64,000 nucleotides of DNA from Deltaproteobacteria bacterium (GTDB lineage Bacteria; Desulfobacterota; Desulfuromonadia; Desulfuromonadales; BM103): the NCBI GenBank assembly GCA_024279915.1, contig JAJRRB010000001.1, positions 1 to 64,000 on the forward strand. Reading direction: 5' to 3'. A program made the translations under genes and the position numbers. Shown here piece by piece: positions 8,639 to 18,722 of this stretch; position 1 is the first letter of the stretch, and every line of letters starts with the position of its first letter. The notes beneath the pieces were generated by a model. It searched no databases. It was not told the DNA's origin and saw only the letters and a program-made list of their open reading frames with translations.

Positions 8639-9667
8639 TCAAAAAGAGTTAAGCCTGCGCAAAAACGCCTTGAGCAGGCCATAGTTACGTCGGTTGAATT
8701 GAAACACCAGACGCGGCAGATCCATGAGATCTGGCTGATCCCCTTCTTCCGGTAGTGCGCTGGTCAACTCAAGGCGACTACCCGGCTCAAGAATTTCGTT
8801 GAATTCATCTTCAAGGGTTATCAGGTTCTCTGCACTTAACGGCTTGTTGAGACGAATAACAAAGGTTGATCCCACCCACCGACTGGAATGATAGATACGA
8901 TAGAAATCGTGGATAACCTGAGCTGCTTCAAAAGGATCGCGGGTGATGGTGAAGAGACTGAAATCTTCTCCTGAAATCAGACCACGCTTAAGCAGGACCT
9001 CCTTCATAAAATCTAACCAGGGCTCCCAGTAGCTGCCATCATCATCGTCGACCAGAACCAGTGGAATCGGCGGATTCTTACCAGTCTGCACCAGGGTCAA
9101 GGTTTCCATTGCCTCGTCCATGGTACCAAAACCACCAGGAAAGAGGACTACAGCGTCTGCCTCTTTGAGAAAAGCCACCTTGCGCGTGAAAAAATACTGG
9201 TAGGTAATGGAATGTCCACTGTTTTCCATGACCGGGTTGGTTCCCTGTTCAAAGGGAAGACGGATATTAACAGCAAAGGAGTTTTCTGCTCCGGCGCCCT
9301 CATTACCCGCCTGCATGATGCCGGGACCACCACCGGTAATCACCATATAACCGAGTCGCACCAATTGACGGGAAAAGGTCACGCATTTCTGATAGATCGC
9401 TTCATCCGGAGATGTACGGGCTGAACCGAAGATGGTCACCTTCTTGCGCTCACGATAAGTGCCGAAGACTTTACTGGTGTAGCGCATCTCCTTCATAGTC
9501 GTACGCAACATCTTCAGGTCAGCGAGATAATCGTTTTCCTGACCAGTCTTCAAAGCACTGATAACCATCTCCCGGATGATTTCCGGGTGGTGCACATCGG
9601 CCATCGATAGAATTTCGTCGACTAGGTCATCCAGGGGGCCATTGGTTTTTTTAAAACTGATGTCCAT
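8639..9667 (-). CDS. LOG-family Rossmann-fold protein (TIGR00730-like)
   Basis: 342 residues from ATG 9667, seven bases after AAGGA; the longer upstream reading has no ribosome site. Contains T-I-F-G-S-A, V-I-T-G-G-G-P-G-I-M-Q-A-G-N-E-G-A and the hallmark F-P-G-G-F-G-T-M-D-E (PGGxGTxxE). Family members release cytokinin-type bases from nucleoside monophosphates or act as nucleotide 5'-monophosphate nucleosidases. The extended N-terminal helical region and C-terminal extension (about residues 285-342) match the long bacterial subgroup, where the physiological substrate is unclear. Confidence 0.8.
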   Translation of the reverse strand: MDISFKKTNGPLDDLVDEILSMADVHHPEIIREMVISALKTGQENDYLADLKMLRTTMKEMRYTSKVFGTYRERKKVTIFGSARTSPDEAIYQKCVTFSRQLVRLGYMVITGGGPGIMQAGNEGAGAENSFAVNIRLPFEQGTNPVMENSGHSITYQYFFTRKVAFLKEADAVVLFPGGFGTMDEAMETLTLVQTGKNPPIPLVLVDDDDGSYWEPWLDFMKEVLLKRGLISGEDFSLFTITRDPFEAAQVIHDFYRIYHSSRWVGSTFVIRLNKPLSAENLITLEDEFNEILEPGSRLELTSALPEEGDQPDLMDLPRLVFQFNRRNYGLLKAFLRRLNSF

Positions 9668-9755
9668 AGCAAAATCCTTCTCAGGCTTACACAGGTTAAA
9701 CGCTCGTTCTAGCACGTTCTCAGATGAGCTGAGTAATTGACCGTCGCCGATGCGT

Positions 9756-9917
9756 TTCAATGCGATCCATAGACCACGCGGAGTGGCAGCAGGATATCGA
9801 GAGCAGCAATACGTTGATATTCGTTACGCAGTAGGTTATCCAGAGTTCGTAGATGCGGTTAATCCTTTGCAGGATTTCCGGCCAATCTGGTGTATTGGTT
9901 TCAGACTGTTCGGTCAT
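9756..9917 (-). pseudogene. possible small gene with a frameshift
   Basis: ATG 9917 opens a frame that reads M-T-E-Q-S-E-T-N and on to R-I-N-R-I-Y-E-L. At about 9841-9846 the original frame turns implausible, while the next frame continues L-D-N-L-L-R-N-E-Y-Q-R-I-A-A-L-D-I-L-L-P-L and stops at 9756. One lost base would join them into about 53 residues. It lies between rnpB and the LOG gene. No family known; could be chance. Confidence 0.3.
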
Positions 9918-9924
9918 AAACTCA

Positions 9925-9959
9925 GAAAACAACGGCACCCGGAGATCAGCCCAGGTGCC
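9925..9959 (-). terminator. terminator of RNase P RNA
   Basis: On the minus strand GGCACC-t-GG, eight-base loop, CC-g-GGTGCC, then GTTGTTTT. It follows the RNase P RNA 3' end by about 30 bases. Confidence 0.75.
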
Positions 9960-9991
9960 ATCATTATAGATCCGTAGATAAAGTGGGAAAT

Positions 9992-10384
9992 GTGGTTGGA
10001 GAGAACCGTAAGCCGGGTTCTGTTCCGCAAAGCAGTTACCTGCGATGCGGCGACGATCATTCCTCTAGGGCCGTTGTTGCCAACGGACTCAAGCAGCCTG
10101 ACCCGGGAGTTTCGGACGGGCCGTCCTCAGACACTCCCCTATTTGGCCTTGCTCCGGATGGGGTTTACCTAACTGCCGACGTCACCGCCGGCACTGGTGA
10201 GCTCTTACCTCACCCTTTCACCCTTACCCGCTTTCGCCGAAGCGCAAACGGGCGGTCTTCTCTCTGTGGCACTTTCCCTGGGGTCGCCCCCGGTCCCCGT
10301 TAAGGACCATCCAGCCCTGTGGAGCCCGGACTTTCCTCCCGTCCAAGTTCATGGACCGGCGATCGCCTGGTTGTCTCCAACCAC
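9992..10384 (-). ncRNA. rnpB: RNase P RNA, bacterial class A
   Basis: About 393 nt. On the minus strand the conserved 5' block GAGGAAAGTCCGGGCTCC and the 3' block ACAGAACCCGGCTTA are both present, and the ends pair as P1: GTGGTTGGAGA with TCTCCAACCAC. It is the catalytic RNA that trims tRNA 5' leaders. It sits just downstream of the coiled-coil zinc-ribbon gene on the same strand. Confidence 0.95.
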
Positions 10385-10406
10385 GTTAGATTATCAGAAC
10401 CGAAGA

Positions 10407-11117
10407 TCAGTCCGGTGCGGTCACAAAAAGCAAACGGCTGCAATGTGGACAGGACTGAATCTCGTCGAGAACAAAGAGGCTGTTGAACATCTGCGGTGGC
10501 AGATGCATATGACAACCGAGGCAAGCTCCGCCGCGAGCCTCGACGATGGCTAAACCGGCACGCCGAGACATCAGGAGTTCGTAACGCTTGCGCAGGCTTT
10601 TCGGCAACTCTTCCAACAAGCCACCACGTTGACGTTCCATCACAGCAAGCTTCTTATTCACGGCAACCATAGAAGCATCGACCTCGGCACAGCGAGCGTC
10701 AGCCTGCTCTCCGTTCGTCGTCAACTCACCATCTTTTTCTTCCTTGTCGGCGTTGAGAGACGACAGGATTTCATCCTTGGCATCGATGTTTGTCTGCAGA
10801 TCTTTGAAAAGCTTCTTGGCGGTATCGACTTCCTTGAGTACCGCAACGTATTCTTTTTGCGTTTTGATTTGGGGAAGTCGACCCTCTGAGCGTTCAACAT
10901 TTTCCTGCTCCAGAGCCTTGGCGCTGACCAATTCGGCTTGTTCGTCTTTCAGCACACTGATCTCACCAGCCAGGCTATCAACCATCTGCTGAAGACGATC
11001 AAGTTCAGCCTTAAGAACCTGCTGCTCATCGAGACCTGCCTGCCGTTCGGTTTCAACAACGTTCTTCTCTGTATCCATTTCCTGCAAATCTCGCAGTAAC
11101 TGCAACTGCTTCTGCAC
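10407..11117 (-). CDS. coiled-coil protein with C4 zinc ribbon
   Basis: 236 residues from GTG 11117, eight bases after GGAGG. Residues 5-170 are almost continuous heptad coiled coil; the end has C-L-G-C-H and S-C-P-H-C, a C4 zinc ribbon of the type often annotated zf-RING_7. Commonly found next to the Nif3 gene and RNase P RNA, as here. Exact role unknown; nucleic-acid or ribosome-related function is often suggested. Confidence 0.8.
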   Translation of the reverse strand: MQKQLQLLRDLQEMDTEKNVVETERQAGLDEQQVLKAELDRLQQMVDSLAGEISVLKDEQAELVSAKALEQENVERSEGRLPQIKTQKEYVAVLKEVDTAKKLFKDLQTNIDAKDEILSSLNADKEEKDGELTTNGEQADARCAEVDASMVAVNKKLAVMERQRGGLLEELPKSLRKRYELLMSRRAGLAIVEARGGACLGCHMHLPPQMFNSLFVLDEIQSCPHCSRLLFVTAPD

Positions 11118-11177
11118 GATAAATGCCTCCCTTATCAACGATCTTTTTTTGTATCAACTGCCTGGGCAGTCGAGCTT

Positions 11178-12302
11178 CTAGTATAACCGGAAAGGATCCA
11201 CTGCTCCGGTATAGGCTTCGAAAACAATATCCCAATGATGTTGCCGGGCAGCCTCACGCAACGAGGCTGTTACCTGCTCAATCATCAATTGTTCAGTGGC
11301 AAAATGTCCGGCATCTATGAGTGCAATACCAAGTTCCTCTGCCAGACGTGCATCATGATACTTAACATCACCAGTGACCAGAACATCAGCACCCTGACGA
11401 TGAGCCGTTTGCAGCAGAGTGACACCACTACCACCGCAAAGGGCAACCTTATGAATGGCACGGTCCCCAGCCCCAATCAGGCGGAGATGGTCACAACCGA
11501 GAGCACTCTTGACTCTGGCAGCAAAGGCATCCAGCGTCGTCGCTTGCTGTAAACGACCGATTCGTCCCAAACCGGCACCCGGCACCTGATTCTGGAGTGG
11601 TATAAGATCGTAGGCAACTTCTTCGTAGGGATGGGCCTTGTGCATTTTTTCCAGGACACGGGCCAACTTGCGCTTGGCAATAATCGTCTCAAGACGAACT
11701 TCTTCGAGCTGTTCTCTTTGACCGACCACACCGATGAATGGGGTGGTGCCTTGACCAGGCCGGAAAGTCCCTTCGCCACGACTGCGGAAAGAGCATTCGT
11801 CGTAATGACCAATCTGTCCGGCGCCTGCCGAGAAGAGCGCTTCAGCAACACTTTGCTCATGCTCGGTGGGAACGAACACAACCAATTTGAGGTAGTCGCC
11901 AACAACTGGCTGCAAGGGAACGTTCTGTTGCACACCAAGCCGCTCAGCCAACCAACTATTAAGACCATCGACGGCACAATCCAGATTAGTGTGGGCGCTG
12001 ATGATTGCCACACCATCACACGCCGCTGTCCAGAGTACCTTTCCAACGGCATCCTCCGGTGTCAGACGTTTGATTGGATGGAAAATTAGTGGATGATGGG
12101 TAACCAAAGCCTGGGCATCAGCATCCCGTGCCGCCTGGACTGCAGCAAGACCGGGATCGAGAGCGACCAGAACTCGCTCCAGCGGGGCGTTGGGATCACC
12201 GACCTGTAGTCCGACATTATCCCAATCTGCGGCCAGCTCTGGAGCGTAAAGCTTATGAACCAGGCCGACTAAATCTTGTATGCGTTGCTTCTGCTTTGCC
12301 AT
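11178..12302 (-). CDS. Nif3-like dinuclear metal centre protein
   Basis: 374 residues from ATG 12302 with AGAGGA just upstream. N- and C-terminal Nif3 halves carry V-T-H-H-P-L-I-F, S-A-H-T-N-L-D and D-A-G-H-F-A-T-E-Q, the metal ligands, with a YqfO-type insertion of about 100 residues between them (K-M-H-K-A-H-P-Y-E-E). Family members form toroidal hexamers and are linked to GTP cyclohydrolase-like activity, but function is unsettled. Same strand and probably same operon as the zinc-ribbon gene (60 bases apart). Confidence 0.85.
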   Translation of the reverse strand: MAKQKQRIQDLVGLVHKLYAPELAADWDNVGLQVGDPNAPLERVLVALDPGLAAVQAARDADAQALVTHHPLIFHPIKRLTPEDAVGKVLWTAACDGVAIISAHTNLDCAVDGLNSWLAERLGVQQNVPLQPVVGDYLKLVVFVPTEHEQSVAEALFSAGAGQIGHYDECSFRSRGEGTFRPGQGTTPFIGVVGQREQLEEVRLETIIAKRKLARVLEKMHKAHPYEEVAYDLIPLQNQVPGAGLGRIGRLQQATTLDAFAARVKSALGCDHLRLIGAGDRAIHKVALCGGSGVTLLQTAHRQGADVLVTGDVKYHDARLAEELGIALIDAGHFATEQLMIEQVTASLREAARQHHWDIVFEAYTGAVDPFRLY

Positions 12303-12380
12303 TATCCTCTGTCTGTTTTGCCAGGTTTTTCTCTCTATCTTTGTCAAGGGAACCGACCTGTTTTACCAGACCCCTGATGT

Positions 12381-12418
12381 AAAAAGAGTGCAGCCTGGTT
12401 TTCGGCTGCACTCTCTTT
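12381..12418 (-). terminator. terminator downstream of tRNA(CAT)
   Basis: Stem GAGTGCAGCC / GGCTGCACTC (12386-12395, 12404-12413) with flanking T run on the minus strand (AAAAA on plus). It separates the sigma factor/tRNA unit from the Nif3 gene. Confidence 0.85.
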
Positions 12419-12471
12419 AACTTTGAAGATCTATGTGAACCAATACATTTCAATCATGGCTTTCTGGCGGG

Positions 12472-12547
12472 TGGTGGGCCCACCAGGGTTCGAACCTGGG
12501 ACCGACCGGTTATGAGCCGGTGGCTCTTCCAACTGAGCTATGGGCCC
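12472..12547 (-). tRNA. tRNA with CAT anticodon (elongator Met or Ile2)
   Basis: 76 nt with encoded CCA. Acceptor GGGCCCA/TGGGCCC, D arm AGCTC, anticodon stem ACCGG/CCGGT with loop CTCATAA (anticodon at 12512-12514), T arm CCAGG/CCTGG with TTCGAAC. Not an initiator (normal G1-C72 pair). It may be elongator Met, or Ile2 if C34 is changed to lysidine; sequence alone does not decide. Next to rpoD as in Geobacter relatives. Confidence 0.95.
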
Positions 12548-12691
12548 GCTAAAGTTCAAAGTAAAAGTGTATGTTGCGCTATCTTTTCTGTCAATCACTT
12601 TCCAGTGCCTGACCTCTTTCCGGGGCAAAATCACAACAAGTGAGTTTCCATCCGGAACAACTTAAGTTAGTACCCGTTTCTGATTTGAAAA

Positions 12692-14455
12692 TTAGTTATT
12701 ACTGTTGGTTTCCATAAAGCTCTTCAACCGTTTGGCTCGACTCGGATGGCGCAATTTACGTAACGCCTTGGCTTCAATCTGGCGGATACGCTCGCGGGTA
12801 ACGGCAAAGTCCTGACCGACCTCTTCGAGGGTGTGGTCTGATTTTTCACCAATACCGAAACGCATGCGCAGGACCCGCTCTTCACGAGGCGTCAAGGTTG
12901 CCAGCACCTTGGCCGTCTGATCGGACAAGTTGCCCTTGATGACAGCTTCAAGTGGCGAGACAGCCCCTTTATCTTCAATGAAATCACCCAATGAGGAATC
13001 TTCCTCTTCGCCAATCGGTGTTTCCAGACTGATCGGTTCCTTGGCAATTTTCAAAACCCGACGCACCTTTTCGAGCGGCAGCTCCATACGCTCGGCAATT
13101 TCTTCGGGAACCGGCTCACGCCCGATCTCCTGGACCAGCTGGCGGCTTGTACGGATCAGCTTGTTGATCGTTTCGATCATGTGCACCGGAATACGGATGG
13201 TGCGGGCCTGATCGGCAATCGCGCGGGTAATGGCCTGACGAATCCACCAGGTCGCGTAGGTGGAGAATTTATAGCCACGCTGATATTCAAATTTATCAAC
13301 GGCCTTCATAAGGCCGATATTACCTTCTTGAATCAGATCGAGAAACTGCAGACCGCGGTTAGTGTATTTTTTGGCAATGGAAACCACCAGACGCAGGTTG
13401 GCTTCAACCAGCTCGGTCTTGGCTTGCTTGGCACGCCACTCGCCCTTATTCACAGCCTTCAGAGACTCAAGCAACTCTTCGGGAGCAAAACCGGATTCCT
13501 CTTCAACCCGGATGAATTTTCGATCGGTACTCTTCAAACGCTTCTCGACAACCAACAGGGTATCCATTGGACGATCGAGTTCTTCGGCTACAGCGCGAGC
13601 ATCTTTTTCGCTCTTGCGCATCCGTCGTAACATTTTGCTGATCTCTGCATAAGGGCGACCAAGAGCCTCTTCGCAGGCCTTAACCTCTTGTTTGGCCTTT
13701 TTTACCTGCCGGGCCAACTCTTTGAGACGATCAACGATCTTGGCGATCTGGTAATCTTTGAGACGGACCTGATTCATCAGGTCGCCCATTTCCACCGTGA
13801 GCGTTTCCATCTCTTTATCAAGGGGCTTGCGTGCGGTCTTGGTGGCATCAGCGGCTTCATCACGCAGAGCCATAAAACGCTCGTAACGAATTTTTAGTTC
13901 GTCGATCAGGCCGACGACCCGCTCACGTTGCTTCTCTTCCGCTTCTGCGCCCTCTTCCTCATCATAGTCCTTGGTAATCTCGGCAACACTGATCTGGCCC
14001 TTATGGTGCCGTTCACCAAGATTGACAACTTCCATGAAAGCAATCGGAGTCTTGACGATCACCCGCGCAACCAGAGCTTCACCCTCTTCAATCCGCTTGG
14101 CGATTTCGACCTCGCCCTCGCGGGTCAGTAGAGAGACCTGGCCCATCTCACGCAGATACATGCGCACCGGATCACTGGTCCGACCCATGACATCTGTGTC
14201 AAATTCCGGTTCTTCCTCGCTATCATCACTACTGGAGGATTCGGCCTGTTTTTCCTTGGTCGCTGTAGCTTTCTGCTCCGAGTCAACCACCTCAATATCC
14301 ATTTCTCTGAACATGCTCATGACATCGTCAATCTGTTCAGAAGAAACCATATCGGCAGGAAGGATATCGTTCACCTCTTCATAGGTGAGAAAACCTTTCT
14401 CCTTGCCGAGGTCGATCAACTGTTGGACTTCTTCGATACTGGTCTTTTTAGCCAT
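12692..14455 (-). CDS. rpoD: RNA polymerase primary sigma factor, sigma70
   Basis: 587 residues. Region 1.1 at the N-terminus, region 1.2 ([10 protein letters not shown]), an acidic/basic non-conserved region, region 2 with the RpoD box ([15 protein letters not shown] and [10 protein letters not shown]), region 3 (I-R-I-P-V-H-M) and region 4.2 helix-turn-helix ([18 protein letters not shown]). It directs most transcription. Downstream of dnaG in the usual macromolecular-synthesis arrangement. Confidence 0.98.
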   Translation of the reverse strand: MAKKTSIEEVQQLIDLGKEKGFLTYEEVNDILPADMVSSEQIDDVMSMFREMDIEVVDSEQKATATKEKQAESSSSDDSEEEPEFDTDVMGRTSDPVRMYLREMGQVSLLTREGEVEIAKRIEEGEALVARVIVKTPIAFMEVVNLGERHHKGQISVAEITKDYDEEEGAEAEEKQRERVVGLIDELKIRYERFMALRDEAADATKTARKPLDKEMETLTVEMGDLMNQVRLKDYQIAKIVDRLKELARQVKKAKQEVKACEEALGRPYAEISKMLRRMRKSEKDARAVAEELDRPMDTLLVVEKRLKSTDRKFIRVEEESGFAPEELLESLKAVNKGEWRAKQAKTELVEANLRLVVSIAKKYTNRGLQFLDLIQEGNIGLMKAVDKFEYQRGYKFSTYATWWIRQAITRAIADQARTIRIPVHMIETINKLIRTSRQLVQEIGREPVPEEIAERMELPLEKVRRVLKIAKEPISLETPIGEEEDSSLGDFIEDKGAVSPLEAVIKGNLSDQTAKVLATLTPREERVLRMRFGIGEKSDHTLEEVGQDFAVTRERIRQIEAKALRKLRHPSRAKRLKSFMETNSNN

Positions 14456-14541
14456 CTATGTTCCCCTCAAGGATCCCTGTGCAAATCAAGGACAAGCATT
14501 TTTTAGACAAGCTTTGCATTATATGGACAGGCCTCTATTTT

Positions 14542-16329
14542 TCAAAGCTTTTTTTTGAGTTTCTGGTTGATTTCTATCCGCTCTCGCAAATATTGCATCA
14601 AAGCGGCTTCGTCGTTACTGTTCCGTGCTTCCTCTTCAAGTCGACCGACCTCTTTCAAGCGCTGCTTCAAGAGATATTTGCTGACGGCCAGACGGCAATC
14701 AGTGAGGATCTTTTCGGGGTTGTCAGCCCACTGCTGGTCTTCCTGAAACTTCAGGCTGGCCAGAAGCGACTGTTGGGCTTCATCGAGCGAAGCATCAAAC
14801 AGATCTTCTGGCAACTGGCCGTCTTCATTCTCACAACCAAGCAGATAGTCAGCCAGTCCACGGAAAAGATCATCAAGAAAAAGCCCCTCGGTTCCCTCTT
14901 CACGGACACGACAGCGCTGTTGATCATCAATCAACATCAAGCGTAACAGGTATTTCTGGGTTTGTCCTGTCTCGGTCAAAGGTCGTCGTGCCGAGAGAGA
15001 TTGAGCTACGGGACGGCGCGGTGAAGCTTGAACAAGACTGCCGCCACTTACTTTCGACTTCAACAGTTCGACATCAAGGTTGGTCAATTCCGCCAGTCGC
15101 TGCAGGTAAAGACTACGCTCCAGATCCCCTGGCAATCGCCGAATCCGCTCGAGAGCCTGTTCAGCAGCGCGCGCGCGCCCTTCAACGCTCTGGTCATTGA
15201 TACGCAACTGATCCTCAATAAAGACTTCCAGAACCGGACGAGCAGCATCCAGACAATTGCGAAAGCCATCTTCGCCTTCAGCCTTGATGAGTGAATCTGG
15301 ATCCTCTCCAACAGGCATGGCGACCACGCTAACGGCCAGACCGACTGGCAACAGTGCATCCATGGCGCGAACAGTCGCCTTGCGCCCGGCAGTATCCGCA
15401 TCGAAAACCAACAGGATCTTGTCAGCATAGCGTTTGAGTAGTCGGGCGTGGTCTGCGGTCAAGGCGGTACCGCAGGTGGCCACCGTTCCGGAGAAACCGG
15501 CCCGATGCAGAGCCAGTACATCGAAATAGCCTTCAACAACCAGCGCTTCGCCACTGTGACGCATGGCATCACGCGCCTGGTAAAGACCATAAAGAGTCTG
15601 ACCCTTGTGATATACCGCCGTCTCCGGGGAATTGATATATTTGGGCAGGCTGTCATCGAGAACGCGCCCGCCGAAAGCCACCATTTGGCCTTGTAAATCG
15701 TGAATCGGAAAAAGCAGGCGATTACGACACAAGTCATAATGCCCCCGGTCCTGCTTACCGGGACGGACCAGCCCCGCCTTCTGCACATCACCACTGGAAA
15801 AGTTTTTATCAGCCAGATGTTTTGCCAGAGTCTCCCAACCTTCTGGTGCAAAACCAAGCTTAAAGGCGCGCACAGTTTCTCCCTCATAACCCCGTTGCCG
15901 CAGGTAGCGACGACCAAGCACACCAGCTTCATCCTCCAATAGCAGTTGATGATAGAAGCCCCCGGCAACTTCATTGATGCGCATTATCCGTTCCCGCTCT
16001 TCGCGACGACGGATTTCATCGGGGGAAACCGCTTCTTCTTCAACCTCAACACCGACTTTTTCGCCAAGCCGCCTCACTGCATCAGGAAAGCTCATACCCT
16101 CCATACGCATCAGGAAAGAAAAAACATTGCCACCTACCCCACAACCGAAACAGTGAAAAATCTGTCGTGCAGAGTTAACGTTAAACGAGGGGGTTTTTTC
16201 CTGATGGAAAGGACAAAGACCCTGATGATTTACACCGGAATGCTTGAGAGGAAGATAGCTGGAAACGACCTCGACAATATCTGTACGGTTACGGATCTCG
16301 TCAATTTTTTCTTCTGCGATACGTCCCAT
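14542..16329 (-). CDS. dnaG: DNA primase
   Basis: 595 residues. N-terminal zinc-binding domain C-P-F-H-Q-E-K-T-P-S-F and C-F-G-C-G, RNA polymerase/TOPRIM core with V-E-G-Y-F-D-V-L-A-L-H and V-F-D-A-D-T-A-G, and a C-terminal helicase-interaction domain. Makes RNA primers at the replication fork. Its start overlaps the stop of mutS2 by one base, so the two are translationally linked. Confidence 0.98.
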   Translation of the reverse strand: MGRIAEEKIDEIRNRTDIVEVVSSYLPLKHSGVNHQGLCPFHQEKTPSFNVNSARQIFHCFGCGVGGNVFSFLMRMEGMSFPDAVRRLGEKVGVEVEEEAVSPDEIRRREERERIMRINEVAGGFYHQLLLEDEAGVLGRRYLRQRGYEGETVRAFKLGFAPEGWETLAKHLADKNFSSGDVQKAGLVRPGKQDRGHYDLCRNRLLFPIHDLQGQMVAFGGRVLDDSLPKYINSPETAVYHKGQTLYGLYQARDAMRHSGEALVVEGYFDVLALHRAGFSGTVATCGTALTADHARLLKRYADKILLVFDADTAGRKATVRAMDALLPVGLAVSVVAMPVGEDPDSLIKAEGEDGFRNCLDAARPVLEVFIEDQLRINDQSVEGRARAAEQALERIRRLPGDLERSLYLQRLAELTNLDVELLKSKVSGGSLVQASPRRPVAQSLSARRPLTETGQTQKYLLRLMLIDDQQRCRVREEGTEGLFLDDLFRGLADYLLGCENEDGQLPEDLFDASLDEAQQSLLASLKFQEDQQWADNPEKILTDCRLAVSKYLLKQRLKEVGRLEEEARNSNDEAALMQYLRERIEINQKLKKKL

Positions 16330-18722
16330 CAGTGTCGTAACTCCACAAGTGTCACGTTATCACCACCATGCTCTGCTCCAGCAGCCTGAAAAGCAGAGAC
16401 CTCTCCGCGCTCGGAAAGAAACTCACGCACGGCTTTACGCAGGATCCCCTGCCCTGCACCGTGCACAATCTCAAGACTCTGCTCACCATGGAGTAATGCC
16501 TCATCAAGGAACCGACCAAGCATGCCTTGAGCATCATCTACCCGCTTACCAACCAGGACCAAACGCGGTTGAAAAGCCTTGCGTTCAACACTGTCACGAA
16601 TCCGTGGGGCTTGTTTCTGCTGTTTGACATAACGACGTGGCTGACACTGGCGCAGCGTCGAGCGGGTTTGGCGCAACTTCTTGCCGCCAGCCAGAAGTTC
16701 AATGCGCTCACCATCGACGCGAGTGACTTCAGCTTCAATCCCCAGCACCGGCACGTAAAGCAGCTCCCTTACGACAATCTCTTCCGGGATCTGCTCCGGT
16801 CCCTTTGGCAACGGCTCGGGCAAGGTTTCGCGTAGCGTTCTAACGGCACTGGTCAATACGGCCCGCTGTTTAGGCTGAACCGTCCCTGCCGGGACTTGAC
16901 GAAAGAGTTCCTGCAGTTTCCGTTCAGCAACATCGAGCATCTGTCTGCCCTGCTGCCGCGCCTCATCGAGAATCGTCTGACGCCTGGTCTCCAACTTTTC
17001 AGTTTCACGGAGAATGCGCCGCTGCTCTTCTTCCGCAGCAGAACGCAATCGCTGAGTTGCCCGCAGCTCGTCATCCAGAGTTGCGCGCAAGGTCTGCAAC
17101 CGCTCAATGATCGCCACGCCCTCGCGTTCGCCCTGTCCCAGGTAGCCTTTAGCAGCAATCAAAACTTCTTCAGGTATGTTGAGTCGCCGGGCAATCGTGA
17201 ACGCATGGCTGGCACCGGGGATACCGTAATGTAACCGATAAGTCGGCTGCAGAGTTTCCGTATCAAATTCTACCGCAGCATTTTCGACCTGATCTTCGAG
17301 TTGCGCATAGCCTTTGACAACATGCAGGTGCGTCGTCGCCATAATCCGTGCACCAGCATCACGCAGACTGTCTACTGCAGCCAGAGCCAATGCCGAGCCC
17401 TCACCAGGATCGGTTCCGGTACCCAACTCGTCCATCAATACCAGCGTTTCGTGATCGGCCCGTTCCAGGATATTGCGTAAACGCAGCAGATGCCCGGAAA
17501 AGGTGGAAAGGCTCTGTTCGATGCTCTGTTCATCACCGATATCCGCCGTCACCGGAGCGAACGGGAAAAGTCGACTTCCCGGCGCACACGGAATCGGTAG
17601 GCCAGCACGCACCATCAGCACCAGCAGTCCGGCCGTCTTCAGTGTTACGGTTTTGCCGCCTGTGTTCGGACCGCTGATAATCAGGGTATGACACTCTTCT
17701 GGCAGACGCAGATCAATCGGCACCACCTCTGGAGCATCTGCTTTGCTCTTTTTTGCCACGACCAGTAAAGGATGACGGGCATCACGCAGGGCAAGCGATG
17801 GCTCAGTTGCCAGCTCAGTAACCATACCATTCAGGTCGACGGTCAGACGTGCGATTGCCTGGCGCACATCAAGCCTGGCCAGAACGGCCTGATTGTCAGC
17901 CAGCGGCTGCCGTTCTTTACGGACGTCAGCAGTCAATCGTGCCAGGATTCGTTCTTCTTCACGCTTAATCTGATGCACCAGCGTCTGCGCACGGTTATTA
18001 CTTTCAAGGGTAACTGCCGGCTCGACATAAAGGGTCTGACCGCTGGCGGAAACGTCATGGACAAAACCTTTCAGGCGACCACTGTGATCGGCACGCACCG
18101 GCACGACGTAACGACCGTTGCGATCCGTGATCAGCGATTCCTGAAAAATTCCCTGAAGTTTTTCGTCCTGCAACAACCGGTCGAGCTGGCGTTTGACCCG
18201 GTTGCGTTCATTTTTGAGATTGTTGCGCAGATCGGCCAGTTCGAAGGACGCCGAATCAAGGATTTCCGCACGCGGACCGATACTGCGGCGAATCTCTGCA
18301 GACAGTTCCGGCAGTGCGATCAACTGCTGTGCAAAGGGTTGTAGTGAGGGACAAACGTCACTGTTCAATAGCTGTTGTCGACAGACCGCCGCGGCCTCTA
18401 AGGCCGCCTGTACATTACGGAGCACTTCGGGGTCCAGCCTGAGACCTTCGGTCTGCAAGCGAGTAAGATGTGGCAACAGGTCAATGCCGGAGCTAAGCGG
18501 TAGCGGTCCACTCTTCTGCAGTAGTTGCCCGGCCTCCGCGGCTTCTCGAAGAGCCTCCTCAATCATGCTGCGTTCGTAAAGGGGCGTTAGCGCCGCCGCC
18601 AGGGCACGACCGTAAGGTGTCTGGGCCTTGGCGATAACCAGATCGACAACTTTGGCAAACTCAAGTTGAACCAGACTGTCCGCTGTTGTTTGGTGTGAAG
18701 GAACCAGATTCTCTACCATCAT
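16329..18722 (-). CDS. mutS2: MutS2 endonuclease / ribosome-rescue ATPase
   Basis: 797 residues. MutS-type core and clamp helices, Walker A G-P-N-T-G-G-K-T, Walker B L-V-M-D-E-L-G-T-G-T-D-P, long coiled coil (about 515-640) and a C-terminal Smr domain (L-D-E-A-L-L-H-G, V-H-G-A-G-Q-G-I-L-R). It lacks the mismatch-recognition domain of MutS1. Linked to suppression of recombination and to splitting of collided ribosomes in other bacteria. Overlaps cvpA upstream by four bases. Confidence 0.95.
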   Translation of the reverse strand: MMVENLVPSHQTTADSLVQLEFAKVVDLVIAKAQTPYGRALAAALTPLYERSMIEEALREAAEAGQLLQKSGPLPLSSGIDLLPHLTRLQTEGLRLDPEVLRNVQAALEAAAVCRQQLLNSDVCPSLQPFAQQLIALPELSAEIRRSIGPRAEILDSASFELADLRNNLKNERNRVKRQLDRLLQDEKLQGIFQESLITDRNGRYVVPVRADHSGRLKGFVHDVSASGQTLYVEPAVTLESNNRAQTLVHQIKREEERILARLTADVRKERQPLADNQAVLARLDVRQAIARLTVDLNGMVTELATEPSLALRDARHPLLVVAKKSKADAPEVVPIDLRLPEECHTLIISGPNTGGKTVTLKTAGLLVLMVRAGLPIPCAPGSRLFPFAPVTADIGDEQSIEQSLSTFSGHLLRLRNILERADHETLVLMDELGTGTDPGEGSALALAAVDSLRDAGARIMATTHLHVVKGYAQLEDQVENAAVEFDTETLQPTYRLHYGIPGASHAFTIARRLNIPEEVLIAAKGYLGQGEREGVAIIERLQTLRATLDDELRATQRLRSAAEEEQRRILRETEKLETRRQTILDEARQQGRQMLDVAERKLQELFRQVPAGTVQPKQRAVLTSAVRTLRETLPEPLPKGPEQIPEEIVVRELLYVPVLGIEAEVTRVDGERIELLAGGKKLRQTRSTLRQCQPRRYVKQQKQAPRIRDSVERKAFQPRLVLVGKRVDDAQGMLGRFLDEALLHGEQSLEIVHGAGQGILRKAVREFLSERGEVSAFQAAGAEHGGDNVTLVELRH

